From assembly GCA_003254925.1 (NCBI GenBank), contig QANZ01002974.1:11888-75887 (forward strand): a stretch of DNA of 64,000 nt, given 5' to 3'. The DNA comes from Chamaecrista fasciculata. Taxonomy: Eukaryota; Streptophyta; Magnoliopsida; Fabales; Fabaceae. The notes below the pieces were generated by a model. That model saw nothing but the letters and a program-made list of their open reading frames with translations. It made no database searches and was not told the DNA's origin. A program made the translations under genes and the position numbers. Shown piece by piece: positions 25,239 through 37,679 of this stretch. Position 1 is the first letter of the stretch. Every line of letters starts with the position of its first letter.

Positions 25239-25703
25239 CAGTGTTGTCATAACCGAACCGGACAAAGACTCGGACAGGTGTTCAGTTCACGGTCGGATCG
25301 GTTGAATCGGTCGGACCGGATGACGTAATAAATAATTATTTTTAATATATTAAATATAAACCCTCTATATTTTTTTTTGGGTCTAAGAGATGCATTAAAT
25401 TTATTAATTTATTAGATAAGTAAAACAATTGGTAAAAGAAAGCTAACAGAGTTTTACAGTTGGGATGGTAAAGGTGCTGGGAGTGTGAAGAAAGGGCATG
25501 GGTTCGATCCTTACAAGACTCAAAACGATTTTTTGTAAAAAAAATTGAGAATCGCCGGTCCGGTCCAGCGGTTGGTTCCGGTTTTTCGGTTCTTGGCCAG
25601 TTATTTCCAGTCCAACCATCATTTCCGGTTCAAATGGTTGAACCAACTCGCTTGTGTCTTCGGGTAGCGGTCCAACCGGTCCGGTCCGGTTTTCACATCA
25701 CTG
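25239..25703 (+). mobile_element. hAT-like non-autonomous element with 8-bp target duplication
   Basis: The 465-bp element is flanked by perfect 8-bp direct repeats, CTTTCGAC, at 25,231-25,238 and 25,704-25,711. The ends are short imperfect inverted repeats (CAGTGTTGTCATAACCG / CAGTGATGTGAAAACCG read inward). An 8-bp duplication with a CAGTG-like end fits the hAT superfamily. Both subterminal regions are dense in CCGGT, CCGGTTC and CGGACCGG words, and the middle is AT-rich. Around 25,461-25,510 lies a stretch with a tRNA-like internal promoter: GGGATGGTAAAGGTGCTGGG (A-box-like), then GGGTTCGATCC (B-box-like). There is no transposase. A second element of the same build is at 61,677-62,366. Confidence 0.8.
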
Positions 25704-25711
25704 CTTTCGAC

Positions 25712-26560
25712 TAATTCTTCGAGCCACCCTCACATTACATTTCTGTCATCACGTTAAAGACTATAATTCAGTTATAACAATAACAAATAATTTATTAGTT
25801 TGATTGTTGAATGAATATCATGGAAGATATTAGTCTTTTTGGTTCATAAGAGGATGTTAAACTCATATAGTCATATCCATAAATAAACACTCTCTTAGCT
25901 GCTCTAATATTTTCAATAGTTGATAGGTTTTCTCGTTTTTTAGAAGATAAACATTTCAATAATAATAAAAGCACTTAAGTCATACACCTAGAAAATATTA
26001 CAATATTTTTAAAACAATAAATAATGACATAATTACTCTTAATAATAAAATAAACAAAAATAAAAATATTATGAAAGACAACATATCTTAACATTTAAAA
26101 ATAGATAAAATAGTTTTTACCAAAAAAAAAATAGATAAAATAGTTGTTAAAAGATTTAGGTGGCCTATACAAGAAGTAATATATCTTCCCTTTGAAAATT
26201 CAACCAATATAAATCTTCTTAATTTTGAAATGAACAATACATTGAAAAGTAAGTATATAACAAATGTAAACTTCTAAAAGAAATTCGCTAACAAGAGAAA
26301 AGAAATAAATATCTTTATCGTGTAATAGAAAAGAAGATCTTTACAAAATAGATAGGAGAGAGAATAATATAATGGTAAGAGAAAATACATAACTAAACAA
26401 ACTTAAATGTAATTCTGAATAATATATAGACTAAGAAATTATTTTGAAAACAGTTACTATCCGTCGGTTCTCTAGAAATAAACATACAAAATCTCATCAC
26501 GTTATAACGAACTTAACATCCTACTTGAATTGTGCCTCGATATAATAACAATATCTTGTT
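25712..26560. other. AT-rich intergenic stretch, nothing identified
   Basis: A/T-rich sequence with a short direct repeat (AAATAGATAAAATAGTT twice near 26,097-26,145). No gene or element end was recognised. Confidence 0.45.
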
Positions 26561-26579
26561 AGCCCCGATAAAATTGAGA

Positions 26580-26990
26580 ACGCGTCAGCACAATCAACTT
26601 GTCTAGCTATGCTGAAGAAATCCACAAGCTGCTGAGATCAATGTGAGAATGAACATAACTTAAATGAAACCTTTGGTGCACTCGTGGAATGTAGTATTAG
26701 AGGTAATGTGGATAGCCGATTCATTATCACACCAAATTGATATATATATATATATATATATATATTCCAACTGAATTTGGAGATCCTACAAAACTTTAAC
26801 ACACGGAGAAATTTACGAACAATGAAACCCATACTATATTCAGTTTCACTAGGAGAACTTGCCTCTCGCTCTTTCATGAGATAATCAGAAATACAAAATC
26901 CTATAAAGGAGATAGCTTTCTTATCCTTCAAGAACAACCATTGAATCTTATCTTTCTCTATCGTCTAATCATGAAGCCAAACACCTGTCA
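26580..26990 (-). pseudogene. Ty1-copia RNase H relic
   Basis: On the minus strand a degenerate frame runs FLKDKKAISF...EREASSPSETEYSMGF, which parallels the copia RNase H SKKQ...SSxEAEY segment. It continues after a microsatellite with WCDNESAIHITSNTTFHECTK, which matches the CDN.SAIHIA.NP.FHERTK block of the same domain. Stops follow, and an AT microsatellite (26,742-26,764) interrupts the middle. It is a dead retrotransposon fragment; no integrase, reverse transcriptase or LTR pair was seen nearby. Confidence 0.7.
26742..26764. repeat. (AT)n microsatellite
   Basis: A pure alternating AT run inserted inside the copia RNase H relic. Confidence 0.9.
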
Positions 26991-26999
26991 ATCGCAAGA

Positions 27000-27685
27000 T
27001 CATGCTATCAGAATTCAATAAAATCTAGACTCTACGATTAACTCGCTTCACGATCCACTTCTGGACCTTGTGAAGCTGATGAATTCTGTGACATTTGATT
27101 GCTTAAAAAATCATTCTTAACTTTAAAAACGTTTTAATACCATGCTAATTATCGCTCAACTTCTAAAATCGATTTTCATACATGTATTACTAATTGATGA
27201 CAGACATTCAAATTGCGACCACATATAAATACTACATATTTCATTTAATACTCCAAAATTTGATCTGAATAATAATAAATCAGTTGAACAAAGACCACTT
27301 CCTTTTGAAGTTCTCTAAAGAACTCCAATCTAATTAGACTAAAAATCATTTTTTAAATTCTTGTGCTTGTATTTACATATAAGTTTCTATTATTCTCTAC
27401 CTACAAACCTTTTACCATGTATATATCACGCATACAATTCAGTTTAAAAATGTTTGAAAATGAAAATAAATAGCAACCCGACTCAATTTGGATAGGCCAA
27501 CTCAACCAGATTACGCACGAAAACCATACATAAACTATATAAGGATTGTGATTACGAACTAATTTATCCCTATCAAAGTAATCAAACGTTCTCATTGTAA
27601 TCCTGGTTCACTTTTTTTTTTTTGCTCAAAATAATCCTGGTTCACTTGTTTAAGAAAATTGACAAAACAGATAGAATATTCGAAG

Positions 27686-27719
<34 letters not shown>

Positions 27720-28100
27720 ATTTTAAATACTCCTCCATATAGGTGTTTCTCAATTATCAAACGTTCTCCACACACATCAAAGACTATAAAATAGTATCCA
27801 CTATAGTAGTAGAAAGAGCAATGCCTAAACAACAAAAATAAATTGCATTGTCTAGTTGGTGCCTAAAGAGCAAACCCGAAGAGTTTTGCATAATTCAATC
27901 GCCTACTGCTTCCTTGATCAGAATTCAGAAGTGTCATCGATTTCTTATGAGTCCATCGTTTCGTACAAAGGTGTCATCGATTTCATACTGTTCGAGGTCC
28001 CTTTTCTTCTTCTACTGTTATCACTACATATTAGTCTCTTGTATCAACCTGCAGAGTATGATAATATGTGGTTTTTGGAAACAATCCTGCAAAATCCTGC
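27000..28100. other. AT-rich intergenic stretch with an AT microsatellite
   Basis: It contains an interrupted (AT)n run at about 27,687-27,719 and a direct repeat of TAATCCTGGTTCACTT at about 27,599 and 27,632. CAGAAGTGTCATCGATTTC and AAAGGTGTCATCGATTTC near 27,926 and 27,967 form another short direct repeat. No gene is supported. Confidence 0.45.
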
Positions 28101-29048
28101 AAAACCACTCCGATGCTTAAGTTAGATATATGATAACAAGTATAATAAATTCACAGAACCAGTTACATACCTCGTGAGCCTTGTTTATTCTTGGAAAATG
28201 GCAGATCCTATCCCATGATGATTTATGGAGTTTTTTGTGAAGACCCAGAACAAATTAAAATAATAGACATATATCTCACATTCACGAGTCTACAAAGATG
28301 ATCAAATTTAAAAATCTTTCAAACCCTGTTTCCTGTTTCATAACCATGCATGTACAGATGTACTACAGGAACTGTGGTAACATATTGAAAGAAGATGTTG
28401 ACATAAACCGATTTTGATAACAAAATGCTCTGCAATCAAATTGAAAGTATTTCATAACCCAGTTCCTAAAGCCACACATGCAAAGGTAAAAGATTCCCAA
28501 ATTCCACTTGAAAGTTAAAGAGGCCATAAAATAAATTGATGGATAAAAGATCAGAACTACAAAGAACATATTGCAGATATTACAAAGATGAAATGCTCAT
28601 TTTAGCCCGTTAATCACATTATCTTTTCCCCAATTTTTAAGGAAGGGTCCATGAAAATAGTTTTCGTATCCGTCATTGGAATTCCTGAGAACAATGTACA
28701 ATTAAAACAACAAAAAGTGATTTTGATAAGTACCTCACGATTGATTAAAAAAATGAGTTATCATAGTATAAAAACTTCACTTTTAGTCTTCTACAATTAA
28801 AAAAAAGATAGAGAAACAAATATATGACTACCATGTAAACAATTTAACAATAAGCACTACACAATCTTCAAAACCATTTGAAAAAAGATAAAGAAAGCAC
28901 TTCCTCCTGCATTTTTTTATTTTCATAATGAAGTGATTCCCATAAATTTAGAGAAAAAAAATCTTTGAAGTCCTTCGCCCAGTTAAAACACGAATATTGA
29001 GAATTTCGAAGCTGAATTTCACACGGAAAATCTTGAAACAAGGCTTAA

Positions 29049-29502
29049 GGGTATGTTTGGATGGGGTGTTAAGGGGAAATGGAAAGGAGAAGAAGGGACA
29101 AAAGGTAAAAAAATTATGTTTGGAAGTTTTTTTTAGGGGAGAGTGGAGTGGATAAGGAGGGACACTTGACACCCCAAACTCAATTTTTACTGGCACCCCA
29201 AGGAAGGATTGGACAGTTTTATAATTTTTTAATGACAATTATATCCTTATACTAACCAAAAATAACACGTGTCCACTCCATTCCATTCCATTACTAATAA
29301 CATCCAAACAACATTAATAAGTGTCCATTCAACAGCAACTGAAATAGAGCCACAGAATCGAGCCCATAGAGGTTCCTGGAAAAATAGATGTAACTCCACT
29401 TACTTCGAAAATGCCTTTCCTCATTAAAAACTCCCAAACAACATATCTACTCAATCCATTAATGTCCTCTCTCCATCCTCACTAAAACTCCCAAACATAG
29501 CC
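29049..29502. mobile_element. PIF/Harbinger-type MITE, 454 bp
   Basis: Terminal inverted repeats GGGTATGTTTGG (left) and CCAAACATAGCC (right) are flanked on both sides by TAA, the 3-bp target duplication typical of PIF/Harbinger elements. Subterminal GGGGTG, CACCCC and CCATTCCATT words recur. There is no open frame of note. Confidence 0.75.
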
Positions 29503-31004
29503 TAAAAGTCCAATTTCTATAAACCAAATCACATTACGAAATCCATATCCTTCAACCAAAAAAATAGAATAAATCCCTTAATAACTAAAAAACAAAATTT
29601 CTCAATTCTGAAAGATAATCATAACATTTCAGAAGATGTATCGCAAACAATTTAATTATACTGTACATATCAACTGAATATAATTCTGGACATCATATTC
29701 ACTATTGACTTTGAATCATATTAACTATTTTAAAATATTAAATGATGAAAAAACTAATAAATCGCAACCACAATCAAAATAATTTTATCAAGTCCATACT
29801 GCATTGTCCATTATCTGCGAAGAGCTAAATCAAGGAGGCAAATCGTACAAAAACTCACGAGTCACAACAATCACGTCACGTAGGTAGAGACTACCGCAAT
29901 ATTCTTCTACCCTATGCAATCTATTCTGTGTTTTTGTTTCTAAAAAGGTTAGAATAACTACGTTCAGAAAACATAATACCCACAGTCGTTACAGTCTAGA
30001 GAGAAAATAATTACTCTTTAATAAAGATACCATACGAGTGGTTAATCAATCTTTCGAAAAAGTTAAACAATATATAAGCCAAAATGATCAAGAACAAACA
30101 TCAGGAGATGATAATCCACATTAACAAATAAATTTTACATCAATTCCAGAAACACATTCAACAGAAAAAATCAAAACCATCCCTATTTATTCACGACTCC
30201 AATCACACACAAATCAAGACATCATTCTTCTACTCACGCTTACGGTGACTAGTGCATATTTTCCTCAGCGATAGCCTATCCTGAAGATGCTAGATATCAA
30301 AATGTATACAATCCTCGACAGCTGCAAATTAAAAAAAATAAATAAATAATGAACACCCAAATAATCACCACCGCCCACCCAGGTAATAGGCTAATAGCAG
30401 AGACTTCATACACAATTGGAGCGGCGTTGTTCGCTTGTTGTTCTATTGGATTGATGAAAGAATGTTCCATCGTCTGCTAGAAAAGAATGGCTCCAAAAGT
30501 CTAGATCTGGGGAAAAATGAAATAGAAGATACAATACACACCTACAGGAAATCACACAAAAGAATACCGAGAAATACGATCCTCTAATAATATTTACCAA
30601 CTCAATAACCCCAAGCAAATCCAAATAACAAGTCATATTTGCAAATGAAACAGATAGACCCAAATGGACCAAATGACAATCTTAAAAAAACTATAAGCAA
30701 AATACCCAAATCAGGAAATCAAAACAAGGACGTCTCATCAGTACTGCTGCTATTAACATTCCCTGTCACAAGAACAGCAAATAGACAAGAGTTCCCAGTT
30801 GACCAAAAATTGAACATGGACAATAAACCCAAATGTTCCCTGAATCTCCCAATCACCTCCTCCGAAATCCAAATGTGTTCCCCTTACGAAAGCACTGCAC
30901 CCACATAATCAAGAGTTCCCAGTTTGAGAATACCATTGATAAATAGCACATATGACCCAAGAAAATTATGCTTGAAGTTCGAGGACATAATGAGTTCAAC
31001 AAAT

Positions 31005-33955
31005 TATGCTTAAAGTTAGAGGGAAGAAGGAGTTAACCAAGATGTTCTCCTGCTGATAAAAAGGAAAATATGGTTCCTTGCGATGCCAGAAAGTCGCACC
31101 TCCATCTGTAAAGACCACAGCAATACGCATACAAATAGAAGAGTAATGTTGATGCATATGATCAAACATCCTGAAAAGAGGGGCCAGTAAACAAAAAATG
31201 CTTATGCTAAGCACTTCCCAAAAACAAGCTGATGCAAGAGAATGTAACTCGAAAATATTAGAATTAGATGTATATATTTCAATGAAATTATAAAATGAGT
31301 TTCTTTTAATTCATCCATATATTAATGTTGTATACATTGGAAATAGAATTCACAGGCAACATTGAGAAGTTTTGATGCATAAAGTCTACATGACAAAAAC
31401 AAGTGCTACCCAAATTAGATGTGAAACACGACGATAATTGATACATAATCTTGCACAAAAATTTGCAGAAGTTTGAGACGGCTGCAAAAACACATTACTA
31501 TGGCCAGGTACCCCAAAAAACAACATTGGTGAAACAAAAATTCTAACAATGCATAAAACTATCCTTGTCCTCTGGCACAAAAACCCCAAATATCCATCAT
31601 CTACTAAACTGGAGAAGGCTGCAAAAGCACAGTCTTCAACACATTAGTATTACTATGGCCAAGTACCCAAAAAAAGACATCGATGAGACAAAAAATCTAA
31701 CAATGCAAAAAACTATCCTTTCCCTCAAATCTGCACAAACAAGCACAAATATCCTTATCGAAGTCCGTCATACCTGTTTTCACCCAATGTAAGAAATGAG
31801 CTGGCACCAGCTACTAAAGCACCCATGACTGGAATACAATCATTCTTTCTCTAAAACCACCTAGCAATACAGAAGAATACTCAATGGGCACAAACGGACC
31901 ATGTAACAATTAAAACTTTAACTGCAAAATACTCAGACCAAAATATCAAACATAACTGAGTCCATTGCTCAAGTCTCTATAACAAAAAAGATGTTCCTGT
32001 CCCAAACGATGCAACCAACATAAACAACTGATCTCAATTCCACAATAGCATCTAACAAAATCAGAAAATAATACTCAAGTAAATTTCAAAGTTGAAGAAA
32101 TTAACCAACCGCTGAATGTGAACCAAAATCTTGATTTCCAACGTTTCCCTCCTCAAAAGCACTGCTATAAACAATAGTTCCCAATTTGACTAAACAAAGA
32201 TACTCAAGGAAAGGACAGAAAATTAACCAAGATGTTCCCTGCCGAACTAGAAAAGAATGTTTCACTGCAAGCACTGCACCCACCAGACTAAACGAGTCTC
32301 CCAATTCAACTATACCATCGATTGCACTGCAAGCACAACACCCACACAAACAAGAGCTCCCAGTTTAACTATGCCACTGTTCAAAAGCAGAAGGAAACCA
32401 TGTGATAGAATGGAACAAATTAACCAAGATGTCCCCTGCGGCTGATCTAGAAAGGAATGAGTACAACTCAAAATCACTGCAAGCACTGCACCCACGGACA
32501 TACTACACCAATGATTGGCACTGCAAGGACTGCACCCACATAAACAAGAGTTCCCAATTTGACTATATCATTGCCAAAAAGACAGAGCAATACTCTAGAA
32601 AATTATGTGAAAGAATAGAACAAATCGACCAAAAAATTTCCCCTGCTGATCTAGAAAAGAATGTGCACTCCATGTTGCACTGCAAGCAGCACCGACCAAT
32701 GTAAATAAGATTCCCAAAGATTGCACTGCACGCACAGCACCAACATAAACAAGGGTCCCAGTTCAATTATACCATTGGTCAGAAACAGAATGAAACAATG
32801 TGAAAGAATAGAACAAATCAACCAAGATGTTCCCTGCTGCTGATCTAGAAAGGAACGTGGACACCCTCCAAATGACTGCAGGCACTGCAACCACCCACAT
32901 ACTCTATACCATTGATTGCACTGCAAGGACGCACCCACATAAACAAGAGCTCCCAATTCGACTATACCATTGATAAAAAAACAGGACAGATGTGAAAGAA
33001 TAGAACAAATCAACCAAGATGACCCTTCTGATCTTGAAGGTGAACTCCCTCCAAATTGCACTGCATGCACAGCACCCCGCAATGTAAACAAGATTCCTAA
33101 TTCGGCTATACCATTGATTGCACAGCAAGCACTGCACCCAAATAAATAAGAGTTCCCAGTTTGACTATACCACTGATCAAAAACAGGAGATAATGTGAAT
33201 GAATAGAACAAATTAACCAAGATATCCCTTGCTGCTGATCTAGAAAAGAATGTCGACTCCCTCCAAATCACTGCAACTACGACACCCACTCACCCACATA
33301 CCATACCATCAGTTGCACTGCAACGACTGCACCCACATAAACAAGAGTTCCCAATTCAACTATACCATTGATCACAAACAGCACAGTATTCAAGAAAACT
33401 ACGTGAAATAACAGAACAAATCAACCACAATGTTCCCCTGCTGATCTGGAAAAGAATCTGAACTCCTTCCAAATTGCACTGCAAGCACAGGAACAGCACA
33501 CCCGACCACGAAAATGGGAGTTTCCCATTTGACTATGCAATACATGCACTGCACCCACATAAAAAAGAATTCCCAACTCGACTATATCATATCACAAAAC
33601 AAGCAGTACTCAAGGAAAATGATGTGAAAGAATAGAACAAATAAAACCAAGATGTTTCTTCCCCAGTGATTTAGGAAAGTATCCCGACTCCCTCCAGATT
33701 GAACTGCAGTGCACAAACGAAGTCAAGGAATTTCTCTGTCTATGGATACCAGTGCAATCTTCATACAAGAAAAACATCAAATAAATGATGCATATTGTCA
33801 ACCCCCAGACAAAAAACAGGCAAGGAAACACAACCAAGGAGACACAACCGTAATGTAAGAAAACCCCAACAACATGGAGAATGTAGAAGAGCTCCAATTA
33901 TGAAACACAACCGACTACCAACATCAATAGGCATCAGTTCTCAGCCCAAGAAGAC
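31005..33955. repeat. Tandem duplication, unit 1 (about 2.95 kb)
   Basis: Unit 1 begins TATGCTTAAAGTTAGAGG and matches unit 2, which starts at 33,956 with the same words. Long stretches are near identical, for example around 31,149-31,330 against 34,091-34,330. The unit contains about twelve copies of the short TTCCCAATT..ACTATACCATTGAT motif. Confidence 0.8.
32165..33600 (-). repeat. Degenerate short-repeat array in duplication unit 1
   Basis: Copies of the motif (plus strand CAAGAGTTCCCAATTCGACT, then ATACCATTGAT) start near 32,172, 32,292, 32,350, 32,546, 32,751, 32,944, 33,089, 33,149, 33,343, 33,514 and 33,564. Between them recur GAATAGAACAAATTAACCAA, GATGTTCCCCTGCTGATCT and TGCACTGCAAGCACTGCACC. 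The minus strand keeps a 212-codon open frame (33,289-32,651) that repeats NGIVELG and SWLICSILSH-type words. This reflects the DNA repeat; it has no start context or domain, so I do not call a protein. Confidence 0.75.
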
Positions 33956-35159
33956 TATGCTTAAAGTTAGAGGACAGAAGGAGTTAACCAAGATATTATC
34001 TGATAAAAAGGAGAATATGGTTCCTTGCGATGCCAGAAAGTCGCACCTTCATCTGTAAAAAACACAATACGCATACAAATAGAAGAGTAATGTTGATGCA
34101 TATGATCAAACATCCTGAAAAGAGGGGAGAAGACACTTGGCCAGTAAACAAAAGATGTTTATGCTAAGCACTTCTCAAAAACAAGCAGATGCAAGAGAAT
34201 GTAACTCGAAAAGATTAGAATTAGATGTATATATTTCAATGAAATTATAAAATGAGTTTCTTTTAATTCATCCATATATTAATGTTGGATACATTGGAAA
34301 TAGAATTCACAGGCAACATTGAGAAGTTTTGATGCATAAAGTCTACATGACAAATACATATGCAACCCAAATTAGACATGAAACACAATGATAATTGATA
34401 CATAATCTTGCACAAAAATTTGTAGAAGCTTGAGACGGCTGCAAAAACCCAGTCCTCAACACATTACTATGGCCAGGTACCCCGAAAAACAACATTAGTG
34501 AAACAAAAATTCTTACAATGCACAAAACTATCCTTGTCCTCAAATCTGGCATAAACAACCCCAAATATCCATCATCTACTAAGCTGGAGAAGGCTGCAAA
34601 GAACAGTCCTCAAAACATTACTATGGCCAAGTACCCAAAAAAAAGACATTTATGAAACAAAAAAACTGACAATGCATAAAACTATCCTTTCCCCCAAATC
34701 TGGCATAAACAAGCCCAAATATCCTGATCTGCGAAGCCAAATTCCCCCCTAAGAAATCGTACAACAAATTTAATTATTCTAATTCTCCAATGACCCAACC
34801 ATGCCCACAGCAATCCTAATTCCACATCACTGACACGACCAAATAATATAATTGATTAATATATATAAGAAATGAGTCAAATAATATTAATGAGTAAATT
34901 TATACATGAGATAAAGATAGACACAAGTCACCAAGTTTTACACGAAAGGCACAGCAACACACAGAATTACAAGAAAAACTGCACCGAAAGAAGTAAAAAG
35001 GTTCCCACACATAAATAAATGATCTCAATTCCACAATAGCATCCAACAAAATCAGAAAATAATACTCAAGTAGATTTCAAAGTTGAAGAAATTAACCAAC
35101 CGCTGAGTAAGAATGTGAACCAAAATCTTGATTTCCAACATTTCCCTCCTCAAAAGCAC

Positions 35160-36300
35160 TGTGATAAACAATAGTTCCCAATTCGACTATACAAAGATAC
35201 TCAAGGAAAGGACCGAAAATTAACCAAGATGTTCCCCTGCTGATCTAGAACAAGCAAGCACTGCACCCACCAGAGTAAACGAGTGTCCCAATTCAACTAC
35301 ACCATCGATTGCACTGCAAGCACAACAACCACACAAACAAGGGCACCGAGTTTAACTATGCCATTGATCAAAAGCAGAAGGAAACCATGTGATAGAATAG
35401 AACAAATTAACCAAGATGTCCCCTTCGGCTGATCTAGAAAGGAATGAGTACTACTCAAAATCACTGCAAGCACTGCACCCACGGACATACTACACCAATG
35501 ATTGGCACTGCAAGGACCGCACCCACATAAACAAGAGTTCCCAATTTGACTATATCATTGACACAAAAGACAGAGCAATACTCAAGAAAATTATGTGAAA
35601 GAATAGAACAAATTGACCAAAAAATTTCCCCTGCTGATCTGGAAAAGAATGTGCCCTCCATGTTGCACTGCAAGCAGCACCAACCAACGTAAATAAGATT
35701 CCCAATGATTGCACTGCAAGCACAGCACCCACATAAACAAGGGTCCCAGTTCAACTATACCATTGGTCAGAAACAGAATGAAACAATGTGAAAGAATAGA
35801 ACAAATCAACCAAGATGTTCCCCCTCCCGATCTTGAAGGTGAACCAAATTGCACTGCATGCACAGCACCGCGCAATGTAAACAAGATTCCTAATTCAGCT
35901 ATACCATTGATTGCACAGCAAGCACTGCACTCAAATAAACAAGAGTTCCCAGTTTGACTATACCACTGATCAAAAACAGAAGGAGACGATGTGAAAGAAT
36001 AGAACAAATTAACCCCAGATATCCCCTGCTGCTGATCTGGAAAAGAATACCTCCAAATCAGACACCCACTCACCCACCCACATACCATACCATCAGTTGC
36101 ACTGCAACAACTGCACCCACATAAACAAGTGTTCCCAATTCAACTATACCATTGGTCAGAAACAGCATAGTATTGAACCCTTCCAAATCGCACTGCAAGC
36201 ACAGGAACAACGCACACCCACGCCCATTTGATTATGCAATACATGCTCTGCACCCACATAAAAGAGTTCCAAACTCGACTATATCATATCACAAAACAAG
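35160..36300 (-). repeat. Degenerate short-repeat array in duplication unit 2
   Basis: The counterpart of the array at 32.17-33.60 kb, with motif copies near 35,170, 35,280, 35,340, 35,533, 35,739, 35,883, 35,940, 36,127 and 36,266. The order of copies matches unit 1, with some missing. Confidence 0.75.
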
Positions 36301-36570
36301 CAGTACTCAAGGAAAATGATGTGAAAGAATAGAACAAATAAAACCAAGATGTTTCTTCCCCAGTGATTTAGAAAAATATCCGGACTCCCTCCAGATTGAA
36401 CTGCAATGCACAAACGAAATCAAGGAATTTCTGAGTCTATGGATACCAGTGCAATCCTCATACAAGAAAAACATCACATAAATGATGCATATTTTCAACC
36501 CCCGGACAGATAAACAGGCAAAGAAACACAACCAAGGAGACACAACCGAAATGTAAGGAAACCCCAACAA

Positions 36571-36630
36571 CATGGAGAATGTAGAAGAGCTCCAATTATG
36601 CATGGAGAATGTAGAAGAGCTCCAATTATG
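36571..36630. repeat. Perfect 30-bp tandem duplication
   Basis: The 30-mer that begins CATGGAGAATGTAGAAGAGC occurs twice head to tail (36,571-36,600 and 36,601-36,630) without a mismatch. The matching place in unit 1 (near 33,870) has one copy, so this arose after the 2.95-kb duplication. Confidence 0.9.
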
Positions 36631-37679
36631 AAACACAACCGACTACCAACATCAATAGGCATCAGTTCTCAGCCCAAGAGGTTCAAACTCAAATTGACAA
36701 TCGGAGAATACCAAGATCCAAAATGAGAAAATCACATTATTGATTCTATGATGCTGGATCTCCAAAAATAAACCGTCTCTAAACACAGCCAACTGCGAGA
36801 CCCAAATCTCAATAATAGCGGCAGACGTGAACAATAATGAACAACACTTTTTGAATAAGAGACGAATATTCTTTTTTCTTTTTTTCCCCAAGTTAAGCAA
36901 GTATGTAGGCTCCTGATACTGAACAGCGAAGGTAACCTAGAAACACAAACCCGAACCGTAATTCATCATTAGTGTTTTGATTAATAAAATGTACTTCAAA
37001 AAATCTATTAAAAAAATCCAAATCAAAATTATCAAATGTTGAGTGTAAAAAGTTATACACAAATTTACAAAATCTTCCAGAACACCTCGTGTAGACTGCA
37101 AAAAGACAAGCCCAATTCAATAACACAGGCATGTGCAGAAAAGAAATTCACGAAAGAAAAAAAGAAATTCACGAAAAAAAGAAGTCAACATAAAAAATCA
37201 AATCCTATACTCAGTACTCCACAACTTGCTCATTCTTTGAGAAGGCCTGAAGAAGTTATTCACAACTCAAAACCCCCGTTCACCTCTTCCAGAATCCAAA
37301 TTCTGTATCAAAAAAACAAGGACGGAAAAGACAACACTACTGAGAAATATATTATGAGAAATAAATTAACCAAATTATCGATCTCCCTGCAGCTTTAAAG
37401 GTAGAGGACTCGAGGACAACATGTAACAGCCCTTCCCTAAAACACACGAAAGCAGGATGCAATAGTAACTCAACACAAAATCAAGAAGCCAATTAATAAC
37501 TTGAAAAAAAAGAGAAAAAAAACCAGCAATAACCATTTCGAAAAGATAACATTAAAAAAATTAAAATAAAATTATTAGCAAGTTATTTCCCAGCTCATCG
37601 ACATCCTCGCAACTAGGAAAGCAAAGGACGTCCACAAAAGAAGAAACACCAATACAAGAACCTTCAGAAATATTCACGG

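Larger units (their letters stand above)
33956..36678. repeat. Tandem duplication, unit 2 (about 2.72 kb)
   Basis: The second copy of the 31,005-33,955 unit, about 230 bp shorter through internal deletions, for instance loss of part of the CACTGCAAGCAC array. Both units end in GGCATCAGTTCTCAGCCCAAG (33,930-33,950 and 36,658-36,678). Unit 1 then runs into the start of unit 2, while unit 2 continues into unrelated sequence. Confidence 0.8.

Noticed and set aside
32165-36300. Repeat-spacer array resembling a CRISPR
   Set aside because: Repeats are degenerate, the spacing varies from about 50 to 200 bp, the context is a plant nuclear genome, and no cas gene is present.
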